A stretch of DNA of 64,000 bases from Novosphingobium sp. (GCF_027489515.1 NZ_JAIXZS010000015.1:1-64000); one strand, 5' to 3'; shown: positions 45,522-54,840, counted from the stretch's first letter. Program-made: numbers and translations. The notes: a model not told the origin generated them from the letters alone.

Positions 45522-46940
45522 CTACTTCCCCGCCGAGCGCGGCAGGCGCAGCACCGCCATAAGGCCGCCCAGATCCTCGCTCTCGCCGAGCGTGATCGAT
45601 CCGCCGTAAAGTTCGGCCACATCGCGCACGATGGCAAGGCCGAGTCCCGTGCCGGGCTTGCCTGTATCGAGCCGGGCGCCGCGCGCGAAAAGCTTGTCGC
45701 GCGCCTCGTCCGGGATGCCCATCCCGTCGTCCTCGATCCAGATCTCGCAGGTCTTCGGATCGTCGGGCACCGCATCGATCGTCACGAAGACCGAACCGCC
45801 GCCATATTTCGCCGCGTTCTCGATCAGATTGCCGAGAATCTCGTCGAGATCCTGCCGTTCGATCGCGACGCTCGCCTCGCGGTTGCCATCCATGTCGAAG
45901 CGCACATGCGGATAGAGCCGCACGACCGCGCGCTCCACCGCCTCGGCGCTTTCGCCCACGCTGGCACGCGAAAGGCCGGTGGCGCGGCGGCCGACTGCGC
46001 GGGCACGGGCGAGGTGATGGTCGACTTGCCGGCGCATCACCGCCGCCTCGCGGATCACCGTGTCCGAAAGGTCATCGGCCTTCGCCGTCGCGGCGTTCAT
46101 CACCACTGTCAGCGGGGTCTTGAGCGCATGGGCAAGGTTGCCGGCATGGGTGCGCGCTTCCTCGGCCTGCCGCTCCGAATGGGCGAGCAGGGCGTTGATT
46201 TCCTCGACCAGCGGCTGCACTTCAAGCGGCAGGGGCTCGTCCACCCGCCGCGCCTGGCCCTCGCGCATGTCGGCAATCGCGCGTCGCACGCGGCGCAAGG
46301 GGCCAAGGCCGTAGTAAGTCTGAAGCGCTGCCATGGCGATAAGGCCGAGCGCGAGCACCACAAACGACCAGATAAGAATTGCGCGGATACGCCGGATCTG
46401 CGCGTCAAGATCGCTGCGGCTGGCAGCGACCGCGAACTGCCAGTTGATCGGGCTGCCCGGAAGAATCACCGAGCGTTCGATGATCCGCAGCCGCTCATCT
46501 CCGAACTGCTCGCTGTCATAGACGTGCGGCGTGCCGTCGAAGTGATCGCCCCTGAGCTTGAGAGTGCGATCCCAGAGCGAGCGCGAAGGAAAATCCTCGT
46601 GTCCCTTGCCGCTGATCTGCCAGTAAAGACCGCTGTTCGGCTCGAGAAAGCGCTGATCGCCGAGGGCTCGATTGAAGAACACTTCGCCATCCGGCCCGAT
46701 CTCGGCTGAGCCGACCATGGCGGTCAGCATGTAGTCGAGTTGCTTGTCGAAGTTGCTCGTGGCAAGCCCCGTCATCGTTCGGTCTAGCGCAAAGCCGCCG
46801 CCCAGCAGCAGCACCGAGATCCACGCCACTGCGATCAGCAGCATGCGCCGCGAAAGCGAGCCCGTATGCGGTGCTGTTGCCGGCTGCGCGTCTGGCGCCG
46901 CTGCAGCGGTATCGTCGGGGGCAATCACGCTGTGTTCCAC
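45522..46940 (-). CDS. Two-component sensor histidine kinase (PhoQ-like)
   Basis: Membrane sensor kinase of 472 residues: TM1 near 33-52, a periplasmic domain of about 135 residues with many acidic and aromatic residues, TM2 near 190-210, a HAMP region, the H-box NLAHALKTPLT (His near 268), N box NLIENAAKYG, G1 DDGMGI and G2 GTGLGLAI. It begins with GTG; GAGGGG seven bases upstream supports this. It lies 20 bases after its response regulator. The layout resembles PhoQ-type kinases that sense cations or envelope stress, but the signal is not known. Confidence 0.92.
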   Translation of the reverse strand: MEHSVIAPDDTAAAAPDAQPATAPHTGSLSRRMLLIAVAWISVLLLGGGFALDRTMTGLATSNFDKQLDYMLTAMVGSAEIGPDGEVFFNRALGDQRFLEPNSGLYWQISGKGHEDFPSRSLWDRTLKLRGDHFDGTPHVYDSEQFGDERLRIIERSVILPGSPINWQFAVAASRSDLDAQIRRIRAILIWSFVVLALGLIAMAALQTYYGLGPLRRVRRAIADMREGQARRVDEPLPLEVQPLVEEINALLAHSERQAEEARTHAGNLAHALKTPLTVVMNAATAKADDLSDTVIREAAVMRRQVDHHLARARAVGRRATGLSRASVGESAEAVERAVVRLYPHVRFDMDGNREASVAIERQDLDEILGNLIENAAKYGGGSVFVTIDAVPDDPKTCEIWIEDDGMGIPDEARDKLFARGARLDTGKPGTGLGLAIVRDVAELYGGSITLGESEDLGGLMAVLRLPRSAGK

Positions 46941-46960
46941 GCCGTGCGCCCCTCAGCCAG

Positions 46961-47638
46961 TCAGCCCCGGCCGCCCTGCGCCGGGTCGTCGAGGCTATAG
47001 CCCAGCCCGCGGATCGTGGTGATCACATCAGGCCCCAGCTTCTTGCGGATGCGCGTCACGAACACTTCGATCGTGTTGGAATCACGGTCGAAATCCTGAT
47101 CGTAGATGTGTTCGATCAGCTCAGTGCGGCTCACCACCTTGCCCTTGTGGTGGAGCAGATAGGAGAGCAGCTTGTACTCCTGCGCGGTCAGCTTCACCGG
47201 CTCGCCGTCGAGCGTCACGCGGCCCGAGCGTGTATCGAGCCGCACGCCGCCCGCGATCAGCTCGGACGAGGAATTGCCCGAAGCGCGCCGGATCAGCGCG
47301 CGCAGGCGGGCGATCAGTTCCTCGCTCTGGAAAGGCTTGGCGAGATAGTCGTCCGCGCCGGCATCAAGCCCGGCAACCTTGTCCGACCAGCTGTCGCGCG
47401 CGGTCAGAACCAGCACAGGGAACTTGCGCCCCTCCTTGCGCCACATGTTCAGCACCGTCAGCCCATCGATCTCCGGCAAGCCCAGATCGAGGATCACCGC
47501 ATCGTAATCTTCGGTCGAACCCATGAAGTGCCCGTCCTCGCCATCGACCGAAAGATCGACGGCGTACCCGTTTGACTCGAGCGTGGACTTGAGCTGCTTG
47601 CCGAGGGTCGGTTCATCCTCGACGATCAGGATACGCAT
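46961..47638 (-). CDS. OmpR/PhoP family response regulator
   Basis: The 225-residue regulator has a receiver domain (acidic pocket VEDE, phospho-accepting Asp in AVILDLGLPEIDG near 51, Lys in YLAKPF) and a winged-helix DNA-binding domain (LTAQEYKLLSYLLHHKGKVVSR, NTIEVFVTRIRKKLG, ITTIRGLGYSL). It is followed by its kinase gene and preceded by a PepSY gene on the same strand, a common three-gene arrangement. Confidence 0.94.
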   Translation of the reverse strand: MRILIVEDEPTLGKQLKSTLESNGYAVDLSVDGEDGHFMGSTEDYDAVILDLGLPEIDGLTVLNMWRKEGRKFPVLVLTARDSWSDKVAGLDAGADDYLAKPFQSEELIARLRALIRRASGNSSSELIAGGVRLDTRSGRVTLDGEPVKLTAQEYKLLSYLLHHKGKVVSRTELIEHIYDQDFDRDSNTIEVFVTRIRKKLGPDVITTIRGLGYSLDDPAQGGRG

Positions 47639-47753
47639 CGCTTGCCCCTTGCTGCGCCCGCTACCTGCGGGACCACTCTTCGTCTGGCTTGATGGAGCGA
47701 CAAACCTGAACGGTCAAGGAACGGGGCGTTTTGCCTGCCGAAAGGCTGGGGAA

Positions 47754-48068
47754 TCAGTGCGATTCGCCCAGAATCTGCCCGGTCCGCGCATCGACATCGA
47801 CGAACACGACCCGCCCGCCCTGGATGAACTTCAGGCGATAGGCCATGGCCGTCGGATCGTATTCGGGCCCGAGGTACTGCATGCCGCGTTTGGTTGGCAG
47901 GACGCGCGCCTCGATCTCGCGGAGCGAGCGCACGTTGCCGTTGCGCAAATCGCGGCGCGCCTCCCCCTGTTCATCGGCGCGCTGCTGCGCGTCGGCCGCC
48001 GGGGCAAGCGAGACGAGGAGGCCAAGGGCAAGAATCGATGAGGTCCAACGCATGATGCGAAGCGGCAT
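47754..48068 (-). CDS. PepSY-domain exported protein
   Basis: The 104-residue protein has a signal peptide (WTSSILALGLLVSLAPAADA) and one PepSY-like repeat (SLREIEARVLPTKRGMQYLGPE to VFVDVDARTGQIL). It is predicted to be periplasmic. PepSY proteins often lie beside PhoP/PhoQ-like systems and may modulate the sensor. The ATG at 48068 is chosen, though GGAGG stands only two bases before it; an ATG at 48053 is possible. It precedes the regulator by 115 bases on the same strand. Confidence 0.82.
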   Translation of the reverse strand: MPLRIMRWTSSILALGLLVSLAPAADAQQRADEQGEARRDLRNGNVRSLREIEARVLPTKRGMQYLGPEYDPTAMAYRLKFIQGGRVVFVDVDARTGQILGESH

Positions 48069-48230
48069 AGCCTCCGCCTTTTGAATAGCTTGTGAACACG
48101 ATGCGGCGCGCGCTGGTCCGCTCGCCCATCCCCCTAGCCATTCAATATGACAGATCAAGCGGGCGAGTGCCATCACGCCCTTTGCTGATACTGGACCTCG
48201 CGGCCCGCCCCCGCTAAGCGCCGCTGCATC

Positions 48231-50024
48231 ATGGCAGCAGCACCGATCCTCAGCTGGGAAGGCCTCGGCCTAAACCAGGGCACAAGCTGGCTGTTCAGGG
48301 ACCTCGACATCCAGATCGGCCCGCGTGACCGGCTGGCGCTGATCGGTCGCAATGGCGCGGGCAAGACCACGCTGCTGAAGCTCCTTTCGGGCGAAGTCGA
48401 AGGCGACAAGGGCACCCGCTCGGTCCAGCCGGGCACGCGCGTCGTCACGCTGGAGCAGGACCCATTCTTCACCGGCTACGATACGCTCATGGATTTCGCG
48501 CTTTCGGGCAAGGACGCCCCGCCGCGCCACGAAGTCGAATCCATCGCCGGCCAACTCGGCATCGACCTTTCTCGCAAAGCCGACAGCGCCTCGGGCGGTG
48601 AACGCCGCCGCGCGGCGCTCGCCCGCGCGCTCGCCAGCGAGCCCGATCTGCTGTTGCTCGACGAGCCGACCAACCACCTCGATCTCGCCGCGATCGAATG
48701 GCTCGAAAGCTGGCTACAACGCTACAACGGCGCCTTCGTCGTCATCAGCCACGACCGCACCTTCCTCGAGCGTCTGACCAAGGCCACGCTTTGGCTCGAT
48801 CGCGGCTCGCTCCGCCGCCGCGAGATCGGCTTCGGCGGTTATGAAGCGTGGATGGAGGCGGTCTACGCGGAAGAAGCCCGCGCCGCTGACAAGCTCGATG
48901 CCAAATTGAAGATCGAAGCGCACTGGCTCGAACGCGGCGTCACCGCGCGGCGCAAGCGCAACATGGGCCGGCTCGAAAAGCTCTGGGAAATGCGCGCCAC
49001 CCGCGCCGCGATGCTGAGCCCGCAGGGCGCGGCCAAGCTCACCCTCGCCAGCGACGATGCCAAGAGCAAGGCGGTGATCGTCGCAGACAAGATCACCAAG
49101 CGCTTCGGCGAACGGGTGATCGTCAAGGACTTCTCGCTGCGGATTACCCGCAAGGACCGCATCGGCCTTGTCGGCGCGAACGGGGCGGGCAAGACGACTC
49201 TCCTCAAGCTCCTGACCGGCGAACTGGAGCCAGACAGCGGCACCGTAACCCTCGCCAAGACGCTCACCCCCGTGGTGATCGACCAGCAGCGCAGCCTGAT
49301 GTCGCCGGAGAAACGCATCCGCGATGTGGTCGCCGAAGGCAGTGACTGGATCGACGTGCAGGGCGTGCGCAAGCATATCCACGGCTACCTCAAGGACTTC
49401 CTGTTCGATCCCGGCATGGTCGAAGCGCGTGTCGGCACGCTCTCGGGCGGCGAACGCTCGCGGCTCCTGCTGGCGCGCGAATTCGCCCGCCCCTCGAACC
49501 TCCTCGTGCTCGACGAGCCGACCAACGACCTCGATCTCGAAACGCTCGACCTGCTGCAGGAAGTGATTTCGGACTACGACGGCACCGTGCTCATCGTCAG
49601 CCACGACCGCGATTTCCTTGATCGCACCGTCACGATCACGCTCGGCATGGATGGCTCAGGCAAAGTCGATGTGGTCGCGGGCGGCTATGCCGACTGGGAA
49701 AAGCAGCGCAAGCAGCGCCTCGCAGGCAAACCCGTCCAGCGCGAAACGGCAGACAAACCCGCCGCCGCGCCGCCGCCTCCCCCGCCGCCCAAGAAGGCCA
49801 AGCTCACCTACAAGGACCAGCGCGACTACGAACTGCTCCCGGATCGCATCGCCGAGCTTGAAAAAGCCATCGCCCGCGACGAGGCCGCGCTGGCCGACCC
49901 CGATCTCTACACCAAAAACCCCACCCGCTTCGCCGCCCTCACCGCCGCGCTCGACAAGGCGCGCGCCGAAAAGGACGCGGCGGAAGAACGCTGGCTGGAA
50001 CTGGCGGAGATGGTGGAGGGCTAG
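48231..50024 (+). CDS. ABC-F family ATP-binding protein (Uup-like)
   Basis: Soluble duplicated ATPase without membrane domains, acting on ribosomes in well-studied members. The 597-residue protein has two nucleotide-binding domains: Walker A GRNGAGKTTLLKLL (near 38) and GANGAGKTTLLKLL (near 317), ABC signatures SGGERRRAALARAL and SGGERSRLLLAREF, and DEPTNHLDL / DEPTNDLDL. The interdomain linker is Arg/Lys-rich (VTARRKRNMGRLEK), and a Pro-rich segment precedes a C-terminal coiled coil, as in Uup. It may be co-transcribed with the next three genes (33-base gap). Confidence 0.93.
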   Translation: MAAAPILSWEGLGLNQGTSWLFRDLDIQIGPRDRLALIGRNGAGKTTLLKLLSGEVEGDKGTRSVQPGTRVVTLEQDPFFTGYDTLMDFALSGKDAPPRHEVESIAGQLGIDLSRKADSASGGERRRAALARALASEPDLLLLDEPTNHLDLAAIEWLESWLQRYNGAFVVISHDRTFLERLTKATLWLDRGSLRRREIGFGGYEAWMEAVYAEEARAADKLDAKLKIEAHWLERGVTARRKRNMGRLEKLWEMRATRAAMLSPQGAAKLTLASDDAKSKAVIVADKITKRFGERVIVKDFSLRITRKDRIGLVGANGAGKTTLLKLLTGELEPDSGTVTLAKTLTPVVIDQQRSLMSPEKRIRDVVAEGSDWIDVQGVRKHIHGYLKDFLFDPGMVEARVGTLSGGERSRLLLAREFARPSNLLVLDEPTNDLDLETLDLLQEVISDYDGTVLIVSHDRDFLDRTVTITLGMDGSGKVDVVAGGYADWEKQRKQRLAGKPVQRETADKPAAAPPPPPPPKKAKLTYKDQRDYELLPDRIAELEKAIARDEAALADPDLYTKNPTRFAALTAALDKARAEKDAAEERWLELAEMVEG

Positions 50025-50057
50025 TCCTCGCGCGGGTCCGTAGCTACTACCGGTCAC

Positions 50058-50780
50058 GTGATCCACGTCCCCACGTCCCCCTGGTTCCACTATCTCGGCG
50101 ATCTCGCCGCTTGGGGGACCGCCTTTCTCGGCGGCCAGTGGGTCTATCGCCGCCGCCGCGCGAGCGTCGAAACGCTGGCCCGGCAGACGGCGCCGGACTA
50201 CTTCATAACCCTCGCGCTTGGCGCAGCAGCAGGCGCGTGGCTACTCGGCTCGATCAACACGCTGCAGGCGGCGCGGCCCACGCTTTCGCACTCGGTCGCG
50301 GGCGCCCTCGCCGGGGCCATCGTCGCCGTCGAGCTATGGAAATGGGTGCGCGGTGTTCGCGGTTCGACCGGCGGGCCCTTCGTCATTCCGCTGACGCTTG
50401 GCATCATGGTCGGCCGCCTCGGCTGCCTTTTCGCCGGCCTTCCCGACCAGACCTTCGGCACCCCTACCAGCCTGCCCTGGGGCGTCGATCTGGGCGATGG
50501 CATCGCGCGCCATCCCGTCCAGCTCTACGAATCGCTCGCGATGCTCGGCTTCCTCATCGTCTACTGGCGCGCACTCGTCCGCGAACGCGTGTGGGCCACG
50601 CGGCACGGCTTCCACGCCTTCGTCCTGTTCTATGCCATGCAGCGATTTGCGTGGGAGTTCCTGAAGCCCTATCCAAAGGTGCTCGGCCCGCTGAACGTGT
50701 TCAGCTTCGCCATGATCGGACTGATCCTTTATGCCCTCGTCTGGATCGCACGTGGAAACGACCGTCCTGCCACCGCCTGA
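50058..50780 (+). CDS. Divergent prolipoprotein diacylglyceryl transferase (Lgt)-like membrane protein
   Basis: The 240-residue inner-membrane protein with six to seven helices belongs to the Lgt fold family: HSVAGALAG near 77, GRLGCLFAGLPDQTFG near 118-133, HPVQLYESLA near 154 and AWEFLKPYP near 196 align with Lgt regions. But the Lgt signature GRxGNFxNxExxG is changed: the Asn after GRxG is Cys, and the Glu-containing loop reads LPDQTFG. It is also shorter than typical Lgt (about 290). So it may move a different lipid or use a different acceptor. Start GTG. It overlaps the radical SAM gene by 50 bases. Confidence 0.82.
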   Translation: MIHVPTSPWFHYLGDLAAWGTAFLGGQWVYRRRRASVETLARQTAPDYFITLALGAAAGAWLLGSINTLQAARPTLSHSVAGALAGAIVAVELWKWVRGVRGSTGGPFVIPLTLGIMVGRLGCLFAGLPDQTFGTPTSLPWGVDLGDGIARHPVQLYESLAMLGFLIVYWRALVRERVWATRHGFHAFVLFYAMQRFAWEFLKPYPKVLGPLNVFSFAMIGLILYALVWIARGNDRPATA

Positions 50781-52176
50781 GCGCAAGTCGGCGCCCTATA
50801 TCTTCCACAGCCAGACCACGAGCCTGTGCGAGACCTGCCTCGAACCCGTTCCCGCCAAGGTCATCATCGAGGAAGGCAGCGTCTACTACCTCAAGCGCTG
50901 CGCCGCCCACGGCGTCCAGAAAACGCTGATCAGCGACGATCTCGCCTACTGGCGCGGCCAGAAGGACTGGCTCAAGCCCGGTGACCGCCCGCTCACCGCG
51001 CAGACCCGCACCGAGGCGGGCTGCCCGTTCGATTGCGGTCTCTGCCCCGATCACGAGCAGCACAGTTGCCTTGCCATCGTGGAGATCAATTCGGCCTGCA
51101 ACCTCGCCTGCCCGGTCTGCTTCGCCGATGCCGAGAATGTCCATGGCGTGCATCTGCCGCTGAGCGTGATCGAGGGCATGCTCGATGCGCTCGTCGAAAG
51201 CGAGGGCGAGCCGGATCTCGTCCAGCTTTCGGGCGGCGAACCCACGATCCACCCGCAGTTCTTTGAGGTGCTCGATGCGGTGAAGCGCCGCCCGATCCGC
51301 CACGTGATGATCAACACCAACGGCGTGCGCATCGCGCAAGACCCGGCCTTCGTGGAACGCCTCGCCACATATGCCCCTCGCCTCGAAGTCTACCTCCAGT
51401 TCGACAGCCTGAACGACGAGGCGCTGGTCAACTTGCGCGGTGCCCGCCTCTCGCGCGTCCGCCAGGCCGCTCTGGAAGCACTGGAGCGCGTCGGCCTCTC
51501 GACCACGCTGGTCGCCGTCGTGAAGCGCGGGGTCAACGACAGCGAGATTGCGGCAATCGTCAGCCACGCGCTCGAATGGAAATGCGTGCGCGGTGTCACC
51601 TTCCAGCCGGTGCAGGATGCCGGGCGCAACGAAGGCTTCGATGGCAAGGCCAACCGCATGCTGATCACCCAGATCCGGCGAGAAGTGGTGAAAGCGGGCG
51701 TCTTCGCGGCGGAGGACATGATCCCGCTGCCCTGCAATCCCGATCAGATCTGCATAGGCTACGGTCTGCGCAGCGGTCGCTCCGTCACCCCGATCACCTC
51801 GCTGCTCCCGCACGAAGTGCTGCTGAACGGACCCAACACGATCAGCTACGAAGCCTATCCCGCGCTGCGCGAGGCCATGCTGAACCTGTTCAGCCTCGCC
51901 ACCACGCAGTGCAACACCGAGGAGAAGCTGGCGGGCGTGCTGTGCTGCCTGCCACAGGCGCTGGTGCCGGAAGACCTCGGCTATGCCAACAGCTTCCGCG
52001 TCGTGATCCTGCAGTTCCTCGATCGCTACAATTTCGATCTGGCGACGGTGAAACGCAGCTGCGTCCACTTCGTCACGCCCGATCGCCAGATCATCCCCTT
52101 CGATACCTACAACACGTTCTACCGCCCCGGCGCCGAAGGCGCGCCGGTGCTCGCCCGCGCCCGGAGGACACCATGA
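50731..52176 (+). CDS. Radical SAM protein of the Tes/MJ0619 lipid-modifying type
   Basis: The 481-residue protein shows an N-terminal Cys-rich domain (C33-x2-C36 and C57 in LKRCAAHG), a second cluster GCPFDCGLCPDHEQHSC (98-113), the radical SAM motif CNLACPVCF (C123, C127, C130), SGGEPT at 167-172, and later Cys residues (PCNPDQICIG, LCCLPQ, RSCVHF) able to hold extra clusters. This layout matches MJ0619/Tes, the archaeal enzyme that couples lipid tails to form tetraethers, and its bacterial relatives. The substrate here is unknown. Start ATG 50731 or GTG 50752. Coupled to the next gene by ATGA. Confidence 0.85.
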   Translation: MPSSGSHVETTVLPPPERKSAPYIFHSQTTSLCETCLEPVPAKVIIEEGSVYYLKRCAAHGVQKTLISDDLAYWRGQKDWLKPGDRPLTAQTRTEAGCPFDCGLCPDHEQHSCLAIVEINSACNLACPVCFADAENVHGVHLPLSVIEGMLDALVESEGEPDLVQLSGGEPTIHPQFFEVLDAVKRRPIRHVMINTNGVRIAQDPAFVERLATYAPRLEVYLQFDSLNDEALVNLRGARLSRVRQAALEALERVGLSTTLVAVVKRGVNDSEIAAIVSHALEWKCVRGVTFQPVQDAGRNEGFDGKANRMLITQIRREVVKAGVFAAEDMIPLPCNPDQICIGYGLRSGRSVTPITSLLPHEVLLNGPNTISYEAYPALREAMLNLFSLATTQCNTEEKLAGVLCCLPQALVPEDLGYANSFRVVILQFLDRYNFDLATVKRSCVHFVTPDRQIIPFDTYNTFYRPGAEGAPVLARARRTP

Positions 52177-52412
52177 AGCGCCTGTTCGGTGGCCTGCTGC
52201 TTGCGGCCGGGATCCTGATCATGCTCCTCAGCGGGCTGTGCACCCTGGTTGTCATCGGCATCGGTGCGTCGGAGGTGGCGCAGGACCCGACGATCCTCGT
52301 CGCACTCTACCTCCCGCTCACAGTCGGCGGTGTCCCTTTCGCCATCGGGTTCGGCCTGTACAAATGGGGCCGCTCGCTGCTGCGACAGCCCGAAGATGAC
52401 AACGTCTTCTGA
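52173..52412 (+). CDS. Small two-helix membrane protein of the Lgt-like/radical SAM operon
   Basis: The 79-residue protein has two hydrophobic helices (about 4-31 and 42-62) and a short acidic C-terminal tail (QPEDDNVF). GGAGGACACC precedes the ATG, which overlaps the radical SAM stop by four bases. It resembles no family I know. Its position suggests a membrane anchor or partner for the operon's enzymes. It ends 8 bases before the convergent DUF885 gene. Confidence 0.8.
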   Translation: MKRLFGGLLLAAGILIMLLSGLCTLVVIGIGASEVAQDPTILVALYLPLTVGGVPFAIGFGLYKWGRSLLRQPEDDNVF

Positions 52413-52419
52413 AGGCCCC

Positions 52420-54234
52420 TCACCCCGCTGCCAACCGCTCCGCCGTGCGCTCCTCGATCCGCTTCTCCAGCATGAACAGCGGCATCGTGCCTTCCTCGAG
52501 GATCCCATGGAACCACGGCAGGCTGAACTTGTCGCCCAGGGCGGCCTGCGCCTTCGCCCGCGCCTTCACCCAGGCGGTGTGGCCGATCTTGTAGCTGCAG
52601 GCCTGCCCGATCAGCACGCAATAGCGCTCCACCTCGCGCTGGCTGCGCGCCTGCGCGAAGCCGGTCGTGGCGACCATGTAGGCGGTCGCCTTCTCACGGC
52701 TCCAGCGGTAGTGGTGGATGCCGGTATCGACCACCAGCCGCGCCGCGCGGAACAGGAACGACTGCAGATACCCGGCGCGCTCCAGCGCAGAGTAACCGCC
52801 CAGTTCGTCCGCCAGCTGTTCGGCATAGAGCGCCCAGCCCTCACCGTGTGCCGAGAGGAAATAGTCCTTGAGATACAAGGGCAGCGCACCACCCTTCTGC
52901 GCATAGCCGCCTTGCAGATGATGCCCCGGAATGCCCTCATGATAGGTGAGCGAAGGCAGCGAATAGCGCGGCCAGTCACCCACGGACTTCAGGTTGATCC
53001 AGTAGATTGCTGGTCGCGAACCATCGAGGCTGGCGCTGTAGTAGTAGCCGTTCGAGGCCCCGTCCTGAATCTCCACCGGTACGCGGCGGATTTCGAGGGG
53101 CTCGCTGGGATAGTTCGCGAAGGCCTGCGGCAGCTTCTTCGCCATCGCCGCAATCCCGGCATTGAGCGAGGCGATCAGGTCGCTGCGCCCCGCATCGCTA
53201 TCGGGATAAAGCTGATCCGGCGCATGGTTCAATGCGGTTAGCCGCTCGCCCACCGTGCCCTTCGTATAGCCCGCCGCTTTCAGGATCGAATCGAGTTTGC
53301 CGGCGATATCGGCCACCTGCTCAAGCCCGATCTTGTGAACCTCTTCCGGCGAGAGCTTGGTCGTGGTCGCCTCGGCCAGCGCGGCTGCATAGATCGCATC
53401 GCCGCCACGCACGCGCCACGCGCCGTCACCCGCCGGGGTCTTCGCCCGCAGCGCCTTAATCAGCGCGATCTGCCGGTCGAGCGCGGGATAGACCTCGCTG
53501 CCAATGATCTTTGCCGCCTGCCCCGCCCAATCCCCGGCAATGCCCTTGGCCGTGGTGCGCCGCGTCAGTGAAAGCACCATTGCGCTGGCCTCGGGCGCCG
53601 CGCTGCGCAGCTTGGCAAGCTGGCCGAGCGCGAGATCAAGCGACCAGCGCGGCGCGATCACCCCGCGCGCTGCCAGCCGCTTCTGGCCCAGCGTGTCCTC
53701 GTCGAGGGCAAATCCGAAGGCCTTGAGCCGCGCCAGATAGGCCTCGGCATCGGCGGCCGTCTCCACCGGATGCTGGCTGTCGAGCATGTCGGGCACTTCG
53801 AAATAGATGCCCTGCTGCTGGGTGATCGGATAGGGCTGCTGCACGCTCTCGATGCCAAAGGGCACACCGGCGAGCCGCCGCTCGAACATGTAGGCCAGGA
53901 TATCGCGCTGCCGCCGCACGACGGGGCTGAGGCTTGCGGGATCGACCCCGCGCATCGCCGCAAGCCCGGCGCGGTCAAACGCCTGCACCGCCGCGCGGCC
54001 AGCCTCACTTTTGTCATCAAGCCGCGAGCGCAAGCCTGCGCGCACGCCGGTGTCGAGGCCGAGACCGGTCGCGTGGTTCGGCGTCAACAGCAGGTTTTCG
54101 TAGAACAGACGATCGGCAAGGGCAGCAAAGGCGGCATCGCCGGGTGCGGAAGATGCCGCAGCCCTGCTCGCAATTGGCAGCCAGGTGGCAACCGCAGCCG
54201 TGGCCGCACCGGCGAGAAATTCACGTCTTTCCAT
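52420..54234 (-). CDS. DUF885 family protein, Tat-exported putative metallopeptidase
   Basis: The 604-residue protein starts with a twin-arginine-type signal (MERREFLAGAATAAVATWL, cleavage near ASRAAAS), so it is folded before export. The DUF885 catalytic-looking motif HEGIPGHHLQ near residue 457 contains a gluzincin-like HExxxHH pattern; a downstream Glu in HGEGWALYAEQL may complete the zinc site. Members are thought to be dipeptidase or carboxypeptidase-like. The ATG at 54234 is the first ATG; a TTG precedes it by two codons. Confidence 0.88.
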   Translation of the reverse strand: MERREFLAGAATAAVATWLPIASRAAASSAPGDAAFAALADRLFYENLLLTPNHATGLGLDTGVRAGLRSRLDDKSEAGRAAVQAFDRAGLAAMRGVDPASLSPVVRRQRDILAYMFERRLAGVPFGIESVQQPYPITQQQGIYFEVPDMLDSQHPVETAADAEAYLARLKAFGFALDEDTLGQKRLAARGVIAPRWSLDLALGQLAKLRSAAPEASAMVLSLTRRTTAKGIAGDWAGQAAKIIGSEVYPALDRQIALIKALRAKTPAGDGAWRVRGGDAIYAAALAEATTTKLSPEEVHKIGLEQVADIAGKLDSILKAAGYTKGTVGERLTALNHAPDQLYPDSDAGRSDLIASLNAGIAAMAKKLPQAFANYPSEPLEIRRVPVEIQDGASNGYYYSASLDGSRPAIYWINLKSVGDWPRYSLPSLTYHEGIPGHHLQGGYAQKGGALPLYLKDYFLSAHGEGWALYAEQLADELGGYSALERAGYLQSFLFRAARLVVDTGIHHYRWSREKATAYMVATTGFAQARSQREVERYCVLIGQACSYKIGHTAWVKARAKAQAALGDKFSLPWFHGILEEGTMPLFMLEKRIEERTAERLAAG

Positions 54235-54324
54235 GGACAAGGCTCCCGCAGATTGGAAAGCCTGCTCGCTTGCACACCCCCGCCATCAGAGGCAACCCAC
54301 CCGGCGGGCGGAGCGGGGGATTTC

Positions 54325-54810
54325 TTAACCCATGCCGTAAAAGCCCGCCACCCGGTCAAGCGCCAGTTCTAGCACCAGCTTGCCGCTGCGCACCGGCCAG
54401 GCCAGGGCCTTCTCTGCCGCCGGCACGCCCTCGCCTGCGCAAACCACGCGCCAAAGGATATCGGAAAGTCCCGGCCCTGCCGCCGCGATCGCACCGTCAA
54501 ACCGGCGCCGCGCCGCCAGCTGGCGCTCGCCCGGCGTGAGGTCCGGCTCACCACCCGCCACACGCACCAGATCCCAGCGCATCGTCACCGAAGGCGCAAG
54601 TTCGGCGCGCTCCCAATCCGCGCGCAGCCGCTCGCCCGCAGCAAACTGCCGGTCATTCAGGTGTCCGCGCGCATGCAGCCAGGTGAGCGGCGATTCGGCG
54701 AGATTGACCTTCACGCTGCGTACGGCCCCGCGCCCCCCGCCCGGACGCACACCCTCCAGGCGCCGCGGCCCTTCCTCGGTCAGTTCACGTTCGACCAGAA
54801 CTTGTGCCAT
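54325..54810 (-). CDS. DUF6456 domain protein, possibly SOS-controlled
   Basis: The 161-residue protein has the DUF6456 core: NLAESPLTWLHARGHLNDRQFAAGERLRADWERAELAPSVTMRWD, near residues 35-80. The last 80 residues look like a helix-turn-helix-type C-terminal domain (GPGLSDILWRVVCAGEGV). No signal peptide or membrane helix. The ATG at 54810 is preceded by GGGAGAGGG and, 16 bases upstream, by a GTTC-N7-GTTC box. A longer open frame upstream is the antisense of the XRE gene. The function is unknown; a DNA-related role is inferred. Confidence 0.83.
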   Translation of the reverse strand: MAQVLVERELTEEGPRRLEGVRPGGGRGAVRSVKVNLAESPLTWLHARGHLNDRQFAAGERLRADWERAELAPSVTMRWDLVRVAGGEPDLTPGERQLAARRRFDGAIAAAGPGLSDILWRVVCAGEGVPAAEKALAWPVRSGKLVLELALDRVAGFYGMG

Positions 54811-54825
54811 AACCCTCTCCCTAAA

Positions 54826-54840
54826 GAACAAATATGGAAC
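54826..54840 (-). promoter_or_regulatory. Candidate LexA SOS box of the DUF6456 gene
   Basis: Plus strand GAAC (54826-54829), seven bases, GAAC (54837-54840); on the coding strand of DUF6456 it reads GTTC-CATATTT-GTTC. The match to GTTC-N7-GTTC is exact, and the spacer shares the leading C and AT-rich centre with the lexA and imuA boxes. It lies 16 bases before the DUF6456 start and 105 bases before the divergent XRE start. Confidence 0.72.
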
